DNA from: Desulfotruncus arcticus DSM 17038 | GTDB taxonomy: Bacteria; Bacillota; Desulfotomaculia; Desulfotomaculales; Desulfallaceae | NCBI RefSeq assembly: GCF_900113335.1 | Contig: NZ_FOOX01000003.1 | Span: 248,001-312,000, forward strand | Direction: 5' to 3' | Length of the DNA: 64,000 bases | In this document: piece after piece, positions 53,916 through 62,806 of the stretch | How the letters are laid out: each line of letters opens with the position of its first letter | Numbering within the stretch: the stretch's first letter is position 1 | The notes under the pieces: model-generated | The model's database searches: none | The model's input: the letters and a program-made list of their open reading frames with translations, nothing else | What the model was told of the DNA's origin: nothing | Program-made: the position numbers and the translations under genes

Positions 53916-54047
53916 GACAATCCCCCCTCTTCAGCACATTATGTTATAATAATCGCCGGTTTATACCTGCTTATACCCACTGGAGATAAACAAATTGTTT
54001 ATCTGGCATAAACGGGGGGAATTATTAACTAAATTTCATTCCCAACT

Positions 54048-54404
54048 TTATAGGTGTAACGCTAATCCCAATATCAATAACGCTGCCAACCAGCAATGGT
54101 TGCGTGAAAAGGTTTTCTTTTTATAAGCAGAAATAGCCAAAAGACATATGGCCACAAGTACCAGCCAGGTTAAAGCGCCGGAAGTTATCAGAACCAGTAA
54201 GTGTGAACGGGCGCCCCTAGCGCGAAGCAGGTCCAGGGCTAAAACGCCATGTAGGGTTAATACTCCCAGGCAGGCCAAGGCCAGGCGGTGGTGATTGCGG
54301 GTCCAGGTTTTTCCTTCGGGCCAAAGCCGCAGCCGGCGCAACAAAAAGGGTGTTAGCGATATAAGCAGCAATAAAAAGCCTACCCAACCTAAAAGCTCCA
54401 ACAT
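54048..54404 (-). CDS. Small four-helix membrane protein
   Basis: A 118-residue protein with about four hydrophobic helices and several membrane-facing His residues (TRNHHRLALACLG, TLHGVLAL, SRNHCWLAALL, LALHL). The paired RNHH and RNHC segments suggest a haem- or quinone-related protein, but no family is recognised. ATG 54404 has GAGGT 7 bases upstream; ATG 54425 after GGGGA is an alternative. Confidence 0.6.
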   Translation of the reverse strand: MLELLGWVGFLLLLISLTPFLLRRLRLWPEGKTWTRNHHRLALACLGVLTLHGVLALDLLRARGARSHLLVLITSGALTWLVLVAICLLAISAYKKKTFSRNHCWLAALLILGLALHL

Positions 54405-54722
54405 AAAAGATACCTCACTCATCATATTTTCCCCAGTAATTAAGATACATTTGGCTTATTAAGCCACTATGGGAAATAATGCCTCAAAAAAAGCCTGCAT
54501 TAATAGTTATGCTTTACCTAACCATTTCCTGCACAATTTCACAAAATTACATATTTCTCGGGGCCGGGCTTAAACTAACTATACTAACCATTATTTCATG
54601 ATATATTATTTATAGAAACCCGCCTCTGAAAACCCACGGGCTTGTCCCGTGGGATGAAAGAGGCATCGTCCGATAGGGCGATAAATAAACACAAACACAT
54701 GTTTTAGTGGTAAAATTAACAT

Positions 54723-55138
54723 ATGGAAGAAAAACTAAGCCAGTGCGTCTACAATATTAACTACCACATCGTTTTTTGTCCAAAGTATCGTCACAGGATG
54801 ATTACAAGCAAAATAGAAGATGCCGTAAAACAAATACTTAAAGAAATATTACTTATGGGTATACCCTCATCCAAATGGAAACAATGCTGGATCACCTGCA
54901 CATATTTCTGTCTGCTCCACCAACCGTTGCTCCTACAGATATTGTCAGAAAAACTAAAAGCATCACTGCCAACAAAATATTCGCCACTTTCCCCGGCCTT
55001 AAGAAAAAAAACTTCTGGGGCAGTGGGATGTGGAGCAGGGGTTACTATATTGGCACTGCCGGCAACGTAAGCGCCGAAACTATTCGCAAATACATCGAAG
55101 CACAGAAATCACCCCGAAAAGAGGTGAAAACCGATTGA
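54723..55138 (+). pseudogene. tnpA: IS200/IS605 TnpA (Y1 HUH transposase), frameshifted
   Basis: The N-terminal part (INYHIVFCPKYRHRMI) is in one frame and the remainder in another: GYTLIQMETMLDHLHIFLSA, with the HLH metal motif, then WSRGYYIGTAGNVSAETIRKY with the Tyr nucleophile region. The break is near 54845-54857. Both halves are otherwise conserved, so loss is recent. It cannot mobilise itself unless helped in trans. Confidence 0.85.
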
Positions 55139-56367
55139 GTAGGTGCAAGAACAATCAGGCGAAAAAAACAAAATCCGAAGATACTGACACGCTAGTAGAA
55201 AAGTTTCCATTACATCTAACTAATAAGCAAATAATCTTGGTTCGTAACTTACAAAGAGAAGCGGCCAAGGTATGGAATGCTGCCTGCACCGTCCACCGCA
55301 CTATCTATATCAAACATCACTGCTGGTTGGGTGAAGGTGCTATGAAAGCGTTTGTCAAAGGTAAATACGGCATCCATTCTCAATCAGCCCAAGCTGTAGT
55401 GGAAACCTACTTTGAGTGCTGCGAACGCACTAAAGCCTTGCATGAACAGGGATATACCGATTGGCGCTACCCTCACCGGAAGAAATACTTTTTCACCGTC
55501 ACCTGGAAACCGCTTGGCATCGCCCACGAAGAGCGGGTACTAACACTATCCAACGGGCGCGGCAGGGAACCGCTTGTCCTTAACCTGCCTAAAAGGCTAT
55601 CCGGAGCCGTCATCAAACTGGTGCAACTTGTCTGGCACCGGAACCAATACTGGCTGCACGTAACGGTGGAAAAACCGGCCCTGCAAAAAGTCCGGGGCAA
55701 CGTTACAGCGGCTATAGATCCGGGTGAAATACATGCTGCAACAATCACCGACGGCAAGGAAGCGCTGGCGATAAGCGGCAGGCTGTTGCGTTCCCTAAAC
55801 AGGCTGCGGAACAAAGTGCTGCGCAAGTTCCAGAAGGCTATCTATAGGACTAAAAAATGCTCCAAGCGCCGTAGGGAACTGCTTACCGCCAAATACCGGT
55901 TCTTGAATAATATTGAGCGCCGGATTGAGCACGTCATACATACCATTTCAGCTATTATTGCAAAGTGGTGCTTAGATCGTAACGTCAAGACCGTCTACAT
56001 TGGCAACCCGGACGGGGTGCAAAAGAAAGACCGCGGCAGAAAGCACAACCAACGCATGAGCCAGTGGGCCTTCGGTGAACTACGCAGGATGTTGGAGTAT
56101 AAGCTCAAGCGCCACGGGATAAAATTGGTACCGGAAGATGAGCGCGGCACATCCGGGACATGTCCGGCTTGTAGTGAATACACAAAGCAAACTGGTCGTA
56201 CCTACAAATGTGGCAAATGTGGCTTCACCGGTTCGCATCGGGATGTTGTTGGCGCATCCGGAATTTTGGATAAGTCGGTTAACGGGAATTTCACCAAAGG
56301 CCGCAAACTACCTGAAAAGGTTAAATATATGCGTTCAAGGGTTGTAACGCTGAAAAAGGCTGCTTAA
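55135..56367 (+). CDS. tnpB: RNA-guided nuclease TnpB (IS605 OrfB)
   Basis: A 410-residue TnpB. It has an N-terminal wedge region, RuvC-I AIDPGEIHAA (Asp), a helical bridge with KKCSKRRREL, a RuvC-II region reading VYIGNPDGVQ where most TnpBs have a Glu, the zinc ribbon CPACSEY with YKCGKCGF, and RuvC-III HRDVVGA (Asp). The missing canonical Glu suggests a rearranged or altered active site, as in a subgroup with a GNPDGV-type motif. TTG 55135 has AGAGGTG upstream and overlaps the tnpA stop. Confidence 0.88.
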   Translation: MSRCKNNQAKKTKSEDTDTLVEKFPLHLTNKQIILVRNLQREAAKVWNAACTVHRTIYIKHHCWLGEGAMKAFVKGKYGIHSQSAQAVVETYFECCERTKALHEQGYTDWRYPHRKKYFFTVTWKPLGIAHEERVLTLSNGRGREPLVLNLPKRLSGAVIKLVQLVWHRNQYWLHVTVEKPALQKVRGNVTAAIDPGEIHAATITDGKEALAISGRLLRSLNRLRNKVLRKFQKAIYRTKKCSKRRRELLTAKYRFLNNIERRIEHVIHTISAIIAKWCLDRNVKTVYIGNPDGVQKKDRGRKHNQRMSQWAFGELRRMLEYKLKRHGIKLVPEDERGTSGTCPACSEYTKQTGRTYKCGKCGFTGSHRDVVGASGILDKSVNGNFTKGRKLPEKVKYMRSRVVTLKKAA

Positions 56368-56537
56368 AACGTATCTACGTAGCCGTATGGCGAAGTAGTA
56401 GATGCCCGTGGACCGGGCCAAGGCTGTGGCAACACAGTGCTGTAGCTCACGAGAGAGCGTAAGACCTTGCTTTGCCAGGGCAGCTCTCGTTGAAATGAGA
56501 AATCTTCGTGGAGAAGCCTCCGGGCTTGTCCCGGAGG
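56330..56537 (+). ncRNA. Probable TnpB omega-RNA / right end
   Basis: The 3' end of tnpB and the following 170 bases carry several hairpins, ending at CCTCCGGG-CTTGT-CCCGGAGG (56517-56537). In this family the guide RNA overlaps the tnpB 3' end and the right terminus; the assignment is by position. Confidence 0.45.
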
Positions 56538-56593
56538 AGGTTCACACAGTTATTATAGATAGTTTAAGTCTGACCCCTGAGGAGGTTTCGGTG

Positions 56594-57835
56594 ATGAGAT
56601 ATGACCTGATTGTGGTGGGCGGGGGACCGGCGGGCATGATGGCCGCGGCAACTGCAGGAGGACAGGGCCTGAAAGTGGCGCTGCTGGAAAAAAACGAAAA
56701 ACTGGGTAAAAAGCTTTACATAACGGGCAAGGGCCGGTGCAACGTTACTAATTTTGGAGACATGGAAGACTTTGAGCGGAACATCATGACCAACAAAAAA
56801 TTCCTGTACAGCTCCCTCTATTCCTTTGCCAATTACCAGCTCATCGAGCTGCTGAAATCCCTGGGTGTGAAAACCAAAGTTGAGCGGGGCAACAGGGTTT
56901 TTCCCGCTTCGGATAAATCCAGTGACGTGATTAAGGCCCTGCAAAAGCACCTGGTTAATAACCATGTAGACATTAAGCTGCATACGGAAGTCAGGCAGGT
57001 GCTGGTTAAGGATAACCGGGTCTGCGGCGTGCTTTTGGCGGACAATAGCCGGGTGGACGGGGAAAAAGTGTTGCTGGCTACCGGGGGACTGTCCTATCGA
57101 CAAACAGGCTCTACCGGCGACGGCTATCAAATGGCCCGCAGCCTGGGGCATACCGTTGGGGAACTCCGTCCCGCACTGGTGCCCCTGGAAATCGGGGAAG
57201 CCTGGGTCAAGGAATTGCAGGGGCTGGCTTTAAAAAACGTCCTGGTCAGGGCTGTGGTTAAAAAGCGTACTGTGGCGGAAGAATTTGGTGAGATGCTATT
57301 CACTCACTTCGGGGTTTCGGGGCCGGTCATATTGTCCATTAGCAGTCATCTAAACAAGCACTCGGGTCTGCCGGCCAGGTTGGTTATTGATTTAAAGCCC
57401 GCCTTATCTGCCGAACAACTGGACCGGCGGGTGCAGAGGGATTTTACCAAGTTTTCCGGCAAGCACCTGAAAAACGCTCTGGATGACCTGCTGCCCCAGC
57501 GATTGATCCCGGTGATTCTGGCTTTATCCGGAGTGGACATCCACAAGAAGGTGGATCAGGTGACCAGGCAGGAACGGGAACAATTGGTGCAGGCATTAAA
57601 AAATGTGGTTTTAACGGTGCAGGGCACGCGACCTTTAAACGAGGCCATTGTTACCAGCGGGGGTATTAAAGTAAAGGAAATAAATCCTTCTACCTTGGAA
57701 TCCAAAGTGATTTCGGGTTTGTATTTCGCCGGTGAAGTGATCGATGTAGACGCTTTGACAGGTGGCTATAATCTGCAAATAGCCTTTTCCACCGGGTATC
57801 TGGGCGGGATCAGCGCCGCCTTGAATACCCACTAG
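56594..57835 (+). CDS. BaiN/HI0933-type FAD-dependent oxidoreductase
   Basis: A 413-residue flavoprotein. The FAD motif is VVGGGPAGMMAA near residue 8, followed by EKNEKLGKKLYITGKGRCNVTN, the hallmark of the HI0933/BaiN family, and a C-terminal GLYFAGEVIDVDALTGGYNLQIAFSTG-type motif. GAGGAGG lies 8 bases before ATG 56594; the 64 codons upstream lie in the IS right end. The element may have replaced its native promoter. Confidence 0.9.
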   Translation: MRYDLIVVGGGPAGMMAAATAGGQGLKVALLEKNEKLGKKLYITGKGRCNVTNFGDMEDFERNIMTNKKFLYSSLYSFANYQLIELLKSLGVKTKVERGNRVFPASDKSSDVIKALQKHLVNNHVDIKLHTEVRQVLVKDNRVCGVLLADNSRVDGEKVLLATGGLSYRQTGSTGDGYQMARSLGHTVGELRPALVPLEIGEAWVKELQGLALKNVLVRAVVKKRTVAEEFGEMLFTHFGVSGPVILSISSHLNKHSGLPARLVIDLKPALSAEQLDRRVQRDFTKFSGKHLKNALDDLLPQRLIPVILALSGVDIHKKVDQVTRQEREQLVQALKNVVLTVQGTRPLNEAIVTSGGIKVKEINPSTLESKVISGLYFAGEVIDVDALTGGYNLQIAFSTGYLGGISAALNTH

Positions 57836-57867
57836 GAAACGGGTTTTGGGGATGTTTGCACAGCCGT

Positions 57868-59772
57868 TTACTTATCCCGGACTATTTTTTCAGCCAGCTC
57901 ATTGAGGTAAACCCATCTGTCCAGCTTCTCTTTTAGCTGCTTATCCAGCGCCTCTTTTTCTGTTAATAGTTGCTGTAAAAGGACATAATCTGCAGCTGCG
58001 GCAGCAATTTTTGTTTGCAGCAGCTTGCTTTGATCCTCAAGCCCGGCAATAATATCATCTATCTCGGCAAATTCCTTTTGTTCGTGAAAAGAAAACTTTA
58101 ACGGTTTTTCCTTCTTGCGCACCGGGGCAGTCTTTTTATCAGCGGTTTCTTTTACTTTATCCATAGTGTTATTAGTGATACCGTGGATGCCGCCCTGGTC
58201 GAATTTTTCTTTAAAGTCCGAATAATTTCCGGTGTTCTCCAGAATATTTCCATCTGCTCCAAAGAATAATATTCTTTCAGCCATCCTGTCCAAAAAATAC
58301 CTGTCATGGGAAACGGCAACAACCGCTCCTTTAAAGTCGTCCAGGTAATCTTCTAGAATGGTCAGTGTTTCAATATCCAGGTCATTGGTGGGCTCATCCA
58401 ACAGCAGTACGTTGGGTGCCTCCATAAGTATTCTTAGCAGGTGCAGTCTTCTTTTTTCCCCGCCCGAAAGTTTTTCGATCAGAGACCACTGCAGCGCAGG
58501 AGGAAATAAAAATCTCTCCAGCATCTGTGAGGCGCTTATTTTATGTCCTTCCGCCGTACTTAAAAATTCCGCGCCTTCCTTGATGTATTCGATAACTCTG
58601 ATGCTACCGTCAATGTGCTGGATTTCCTGGGAGTATAGCCCAATCTTGACGGTTTCTCCTGCTTCTACCTTGCCGCTGTCAGGTTTAATCCTGCCGCCGA
58701 CGATATTTAACAGAGTCGATTTACCGCAGCCGTTGGGACCTATTATCCCCATCCGGTCATCTCGGGCAAGCATAAAATTAAAGTTATGGATTAATAGGGT
58801 ACCGGCAAAGGATTTGCTTACCTGCTCCAGCTCTATGGTTTTTTTGCCAAGACGGCTGGAAGCTACGGATATCTGCAGTTTTTCATGTTTTTTATCTTCG
58901 ATTTCGGCACTTAACTTGTTGAAGCGGTCTATCCTGGCCTTTTGCTTGGTTGTCCGGGCTTTTGCCCCCTTTTTAATCCAGGCCAGCTCTTTTCTAAGTA
59001 AGCGCTGCCTTTTCCTCTCACTGGCTTCCTGCATTTCTTCTCTGGCAAGTTTTTTCTGCAGGAAATAACTATAGTTGCCTTTGTAGGAATAAAGGCTGGC
59101 GCTGTCCAGCTCAATAATCTGGTTAACCACCCGGTCTAAAAAGTACCTGTCGTGGGTAATCATCAGCAGGGAACCTTTTCTTTTGTTCAGATACTGCTCC
59201 AGCCAGTCAATAGCCTCATTGTCAAGGTGGTTGGTTGGCTCATCCAGAATAAGCAAATCTGAGGGGCTTACCAGTGCCGCTGCCAGAAACACCCTCTTTT
59301 TCTGCCCACCGGATAGGGAGCCTATTGGGGCATTAAAATCCTCTATACCCAGTTTGGTCAGTATGGTTCTTGCTTTACTTTCCAAGTTCCAGGCATTCAT
59401 TGCCTCCATATCGCTGGTCAGTTTGGCAACTTTTTCACTGGAAGCATCCTTTGTGCTTGTTGCTACTGTGTACTCTCTGATTAACTTCATTAAAACAGAG
59501 TCACCTCTGAAAACCTGCTCCAGCACCGTAGCTTCAAGATCAAAATCAGGGTTCTGGGGCAGATAAGCTATCCTCACAGAGTTGCCTTTGATCACCTGTC
59601 CACCGTCTGGTTTTTCCACTCCGGCAATTATTTTCAGCAGCGTCGTCTTTCCTGTGCCGTTAACACCAATCAGCCCTATTTTATCTCCTTCATTTATCCC
59701 AAGATTGATATTAACCAGCAGTTTTTTTTCAGTATAGCTTTTGGAAATATTCTCAGCATTTAATAAAATCAT
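57868..59772 (-). CDS. ABC-F family ATPase (Uup/YdiF type)
   Basis: A 634-residue soluble protein with two ABC domains and no membrane part. Walker A GVNGTGKTT and GPNGCGKST, signatures LSGGQKKR and LSGGEKRR, and Walker B LLILDEPTNHLD and LLLDEPTNDLD are intact. A charged linker lies between them and a C-terminal coiled coil (about 555-630) resembles Uup. ABC-F proteins act on the ribosome (translation factor or antibiotic protection). AAAGGGA precedes ATG 59772. Confidence 0.93.
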   Translation of the reverse strand: MILLNAENISKSYTEKKLLVNINLGINEGDKIGLIGVNGTGKTTLLKIIAGVEKPDGGQVIKGNSVRIAYLPQNPDFDLEATVLEQVFRGDSVLMKLIREYTVATSTKDASSEKVAKLTSDMEAMNAWNLESKARTILTKLGIEDFNAPIGSLSGGQKKRVFLAAALVSPSDLLILDEPTNHLDNEAIDWLEQYLNKRKGSLLMITHDRYFLDRVVNQIIELDSASLYSYKGNYSYFLQKKLAREEMQEASERKRQRLLRKELAWIKKGAKARTTKQKARIDRFNKLSAEIEDKKHEKLQISVASSRLGKKTIELEQVSKSFAGTLLIHNFNFMLARDDRMGIIGPNGCGKSTLLNIVGGRIKPDSGKVEAGETVKIGLYSQEIQHIDGSIRVIEYIKEGAEFLSTAEGHKISASQMLERFLFPPALQWSLIEKLSGGEKRRLHLLRILMEAPNVLLLDEPTNDLDIETLTILEDYLDDFKGAVVAVSHDRYFLDRMAERILFFGADGNILENTGNYSDFKEKFDQGGIHGITNNTMDKVKETADKKTAPVRKKEKPLKFSFHEQKEFAEIDDIIAGLEDQSKLLQTKIAAAAADYVLLQQLLTEKEALDKQLKEKLDRWVYLNELAEKIVRDK

Positions 59773-59938
59773 TTGTGTTCCCTTTCCGGCAATTCAGGGC
59801 AACCGGTGGCGTTTTTGCCTTGCCCTGTTGATGAAGAGCAGTGACTGTTCTTTCCTTGCCCCTTTATTATAAGTAGTTAAAGTTCAGCTATTGCTGATAA
59901 TGATATGGTAACATGGGAATGGGAGGAAAGAAAATATT

Positions 59939-60631
59939 TTATGGTTCAGCAATAGTAGTCGCGATCAGAGTCCAGGCCGGAATATAGGTTGCCCAGATTA
60001 AGCTCGCCAGACCAGGATTGAACTGGTGCTGAAAAGCGGGATTAAAAAACGATTGGGAAACCCCAATGTCACTTATCAGTATTAAACAGCCTGCCAGTGC
60101 TATTCGCAGGGAAACACCAGGTCTGTAGTGGTACCAAAATAATGTACAAATGCAGATCCAGGTCATGTAACACAATACTATGAAAAAAAAGGTTCCCCCA
60201 TAAAGCATTAATCCCGAGACGTGGGGCCATAGGGTGACATAGTTTGATATAAATAAAATTAGGACAAATAATGCAGCCAGTAATTCCCGCCATCCTGCTT
60301 TGAAGCTCTTCTGAAATGCGAGGATGAGGAAGGAATAAGCGAACAGGAAGGCCAGCACGCCCCAAATAACCAATTTGTCTCGTACCCCTGGAACAGTATC
60401 ACAAAAAACAAGAAAAAAATCAGCTGCAACGATAAAGAATATAGCTATGTTCACATACAGCTGTCCAATGTACCTTTTCCTAATCCTCAGGGTGAATAGA
60501 AACAACGCAATAATTGTGGCATACTTGATGTAATTAACAAAAGCTGCTCCTGAAAATAAGTTGTCTAGCAATACAATAACCAAAGTCATAGGCAAAAAAA
60601 TATAGAGCAGTTTCCTCTGGATACTATTCAT
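59939..60631 (-). CDS. YhhN/TMEM86-like membrane protein
   Basis: A 230-residue protein with about eight transmembrane helices. AADFFLVFCDTVPG in the third helix and GCLILISDIGVSQSFFNPA near the end resemble the paired Asp-bearing motifs of the YhhN (lysoplasmalogenase-like) family. GAGGTGG precedes ATG 60631. It diverges from the ABC-2 unit. Identification is by motif memory only. Confidence 0.6.
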   Translation of the reverse strand: MNSIQRKLLYIFLPMTLVIVLLDNLFSGAAFVNYIKYATIIALFLFTLRIRKRYIGQLYVNIAIFFIVAADFFLVFCDTVPGVRDKLVIWGVLAFLFAYSFLILAFQKSFKAGWRELLAALFVLILFISNYVTLWPHVSGLMLYGGTFFFIVLCYMTWICICTLFWYHYRPGVSLRIALAGCLILISDIGVSQSFFNPAFQHQFNPGLASLIWATYIPAWTLIATTIAEP

Positions 60632-60737
60632 ATAACCACCTCACCAGGTTTTACTGGTTTTTATTTATATCTGTAAAGAAAAATTCTTGGAATTATCAGG
60701 AATTTTTTTTGGCTGTTTCTTTTTTTATCAATGGGTA

Positions 60738-60782
60738 TTGACACAGTGTATCGGTGTATTATATTATTAGTACACCAATACA
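60738..60782 (+). promoter_or_regulatory. Promoter and GntR (YtrA-type) operator
   Basis: TTGACA 60738-60743 and TATATT 60760-60765 (16-base spacer). A 36-bp inverted repeat, TGTATCGGTGTA (60747-60758), 12 bases, TACACCAATACA (60771-60782), 11 of 12 matching, covers the -10 box. It fits autorepression by the GntR regulator encoded downstream. Confidence 0.8.
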
Positions 60783-60811
60783 ATAACACATTTTGAATGG
60801 AGGTTTCCGGT

Positions 60812-61595
60812 ATGAAGGCGTGGTTGACTTTATTGAAAAAGGAGTTTTTGCTGACTAGAAACGGGCTTGCTATGGTTATTGCTGTTTCTGGTTGCGGCCG
60901 GTTTTTTGGGCGTGTATTTTGCCTACCACAATAATGAGCGGCCCGGGGCTATTGTAGTATTAGCGGTTATAGTGATTGCGGTTCATGTATTTTACCTGGC
61001 AACTTATATGTTTAGTAGTCTAAAAGATGAATGGGAGCGCACCTCCCATCTGTGGCTTAATACATCACAGCCGGGCTGGATGCTGCTTTCAGCCAAACTG
61101 GCCAGTGGGATCATTAATTTGCTGGTTCTTTTCGGAGTAACGTGCTTTTTCACCCTTTGGATAACCCGGGTTGAGTTAAACAATCTGGCACAGCTTGATT
61201 TTCTAAACATAGACCTGGTGTGGGCTATGATTAACCAATATGGATGGTTTATAGCCGTGCTCGTTATTTTAGGCAGTATTTATACCGGGTTATGGGCGAT
61301 GATGATTTCGGTAGGCATGGCAGCCTCCAAAAGCATTATCAGCAAAGGACGCTTTTTTGTCGGCCTGGCGATTTTCTTAATCCCAACCTGGGGGATGGGG
61401 TTTTTACAGGGCACAACAGTGTACGACCGCCTGGTGCGCTGGGGTGCCATCTACCTGCCGCAAACGCCAATAGCTGAATTTGGACACATGCATTTCCATT
61501 CTTTTTACACTGGTGAAATATTATTCTACGCAATAATCATGGCAGCGTTGCTTTTCATCTCAGGGTGGCTGCTGGATCACAAAGTTGAGGTGTAG
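60812..61595 (+). pseudogene. ABC-2 type permease, apparently frameshifted
   Basis: ATG 60812 has GGAGG 7 bases upstream and starts MKAWLTLLKKEFLLTRNG, the usual opening of an ABC-2 permease. That frame stops after about 40 residues. The rest (LFLVAAGFLGVYFAYHN and five more membrane helices) continues in another frame, open from TTG 60867 to 61595 with no ribosome site. A one-base slip lies between about 60866 and 60890. It may be a mutation, an assembly error or programmed shifting. It partners the downstream ATPase. Confidence 0.75.
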
Positions 61596-61598
61596 TAT

Positions 61599-61967
61599 AT
61601 GGCAGAAGAATTTAATTCCACTCAACCAATTTATCATCAGCTGGTACAGCGGGTTTGCAGGCAAATTGTAGGCGGCGTTTTAACAGCCGGAGAAAAACTC
61701 CCTTCGGTCAGGGATTTTGCCGTGCAAAACAGTGTCAATCCCAATACGGTGCAGCGGGCCTATGCTGAGTTGGAACGATTGGCGGTAGTAGAAACCCGCA
61801 GAGGTTTGGGTACGTTTGTAACGGAAGATGCGGCGCGACTTGATGAACTGCGCGAACAGCTTAAAGATAATAAAATAACTGCTTTTGTGGTGGATATGAA
61901 AGAGATGGGGTTTTCTTCAAAAGAAATTATGGAAGGTGTGGAGGATCAGCTTGCTGAGAATAAATGA
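61599..61967 (+). CDS. GntR family regulator, YtrA subfamily
   Basis: A 122-residue repressor: a GntR winged helix (PIYHQLVQRVCRQIVGGVLTAGEKLPSVRDFA, abbreviated here by its ends PIYHQL and LPSVRDFA, then VNPNTVQRAYAELERLAVV) and only a short C-terminal helical tail, as in YtrA. Such genes lie beside ABC transporters and repress them. GAGGTGT precedes ATG 61599, 3 bases after the permease stop; its operator is at 60747-60782. Confidence 0.92.
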   Translation: MAEEFNSTQPIYHQLVQRVCRQIVGGVLTAGEKLPSVRDFAVQNSVNPNTVQRAYAELERLAVVETRRGLGTFVTEDAARLDELREQLKDNKITAFVVDMKEMGFSSKEIMEGVEDQLAENK

Positions 61968-61989
61968 GGCCATAAAGGAGGAAGTGGCA

Positions 61990-62691
61990 TTGGTTAAAGA
62001 GGTTGTGCAGTTTGATCATGTAACCAAAAGATACCCGGGGAAGGTTGCATTGCGTGATGTTACTTTTACGCTGCCCCGGGGAAAGGTGATCGGTTTAATC
62101 GGCCCCAATGGCAGCGGGAAATCCACTGCGCTCAAACTGATGGCCGGGCTACTCCGGGCCAGCATAGGAGCTGTTGCGGTTAACGGCAAACCGGCTACAA
62201 GGCGAATTGGTGGTGAAGTGGCTTACCTTTCGGAGCTGGACGCCCTTTACAGCAGCTTTACTATTGAAGAAACCATTGGTTTGCACCAGGGGCTTTACGA
62301 AGACTTTGACCGGGAAAAGGCGCACGAGATGTTGTCTTTTATGCAGCTAAACCCTGGTGACAAAGTAAAAAACCTGTCCAAGGGGAACCGTGGCCGGCTG
62401 AAAATCGTGCTGGCACTTTCCCGCCGCGCTGCGTTGATACTGATGGATGAACCATTATCCGGGCTTGACCCCATTGTCCGGGAATCCATTATCAAGGGTA
62501 TGATTTCATTTATTGACCTGGAAACTCAGACGGTAATTATGACCACCCACGAGGTTGCGGAAATTGAGCCGATGTTGGATTTGGTGGTGGCTATCAGGGA
62601 CGGTCAGGTGCTTAAAATAGAAGAAATCGATAATATCCGAGGTCAACTTAATATGAGCCTGGTGGAATGGATGAAACAAACCCTGGCGTAA
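61990..62691 (+). CDS. ABC transporter ATP-binding protein
   Basis: A 233-residue ATPase of an ABC-2 exporter. Walker A GPNGSGKST, signature LSKGNRGRLK (a variant of LSGGQ) and Walker B LILMDEPLSGLD are present. TTG 61990 is 8 bases after AAAGGAGG; the frame opens earlier inside the GntR gene. It would pair with the upstream permease, which is frameshifted. YtrA-linked ABC systems respond to cell wall antibiotics in other Firmicutes. Confidence 0.92.
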   Translation: MVKEVVQFDHVTKRYPGKVALRDVTFTLPRGKVIGLIGPNGSGKSTALKLMAGLLRASIGAVAVNGKPATRRIGGEVAYLSELDALYSSFTIEETIGLHQGLYEDFDREKAHEMLSFMQLNPGDKVKNLSKGNRGRLKIVLALSRRAALILMDEPLSGLDPIVRESIIKGMISFIDLETQTVIMTTHEVAEIEPMLDLVVAIRDGQVLKIEEIDNIRGQLNMSLVEWMKQTLA

Positions 62692-62738
62692 AGTAGACAG
62701 TTGCTCCGGGTGATAGCTTTGCACCTGCCCCAAATAAA

Positions 62739-62782
62739 AACAGGCTAACCCGGGGTGTATTCCACCCTGGGGTTAACCTGTT
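62739..62782. terminator. Bidirectional terminator
   Basis: Long near-perfect stem AACAGGCTAACCCGGGGTG pairing with a CACCCTGGGGTTAACCTGTT-type arm around a short loop, between the convergent ABC ATPase and the thioredoxin-like gene. Confidence 0.7.
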
Positions 62783-62806
62783 ATTGGCAAACCGGTAAAT
62801 CAATTA

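Larger units (their letters stand above)
54620..56545 (+). mobile_element. IS200/IS605 family insertion sequence
   Basis: A single-strand-type element bounded by matching subterminal hairpins: left 54633-54653 and right 56517-56537, both with the core GGGCTTGTCCC. Inside are a frameshifted tnpA and an intact tnpB. The exact ends are not determined. It lies directly upstream of the BaiN-like gene. Confidence 0.85.

Noticed and set aside
56402-56593. 64-codon extension of the BaiN-like protein
   Set aside because: It runs through the IS right end and lacks a ribosome site; ATG 56594 has GAGGAGG at 8 bases.
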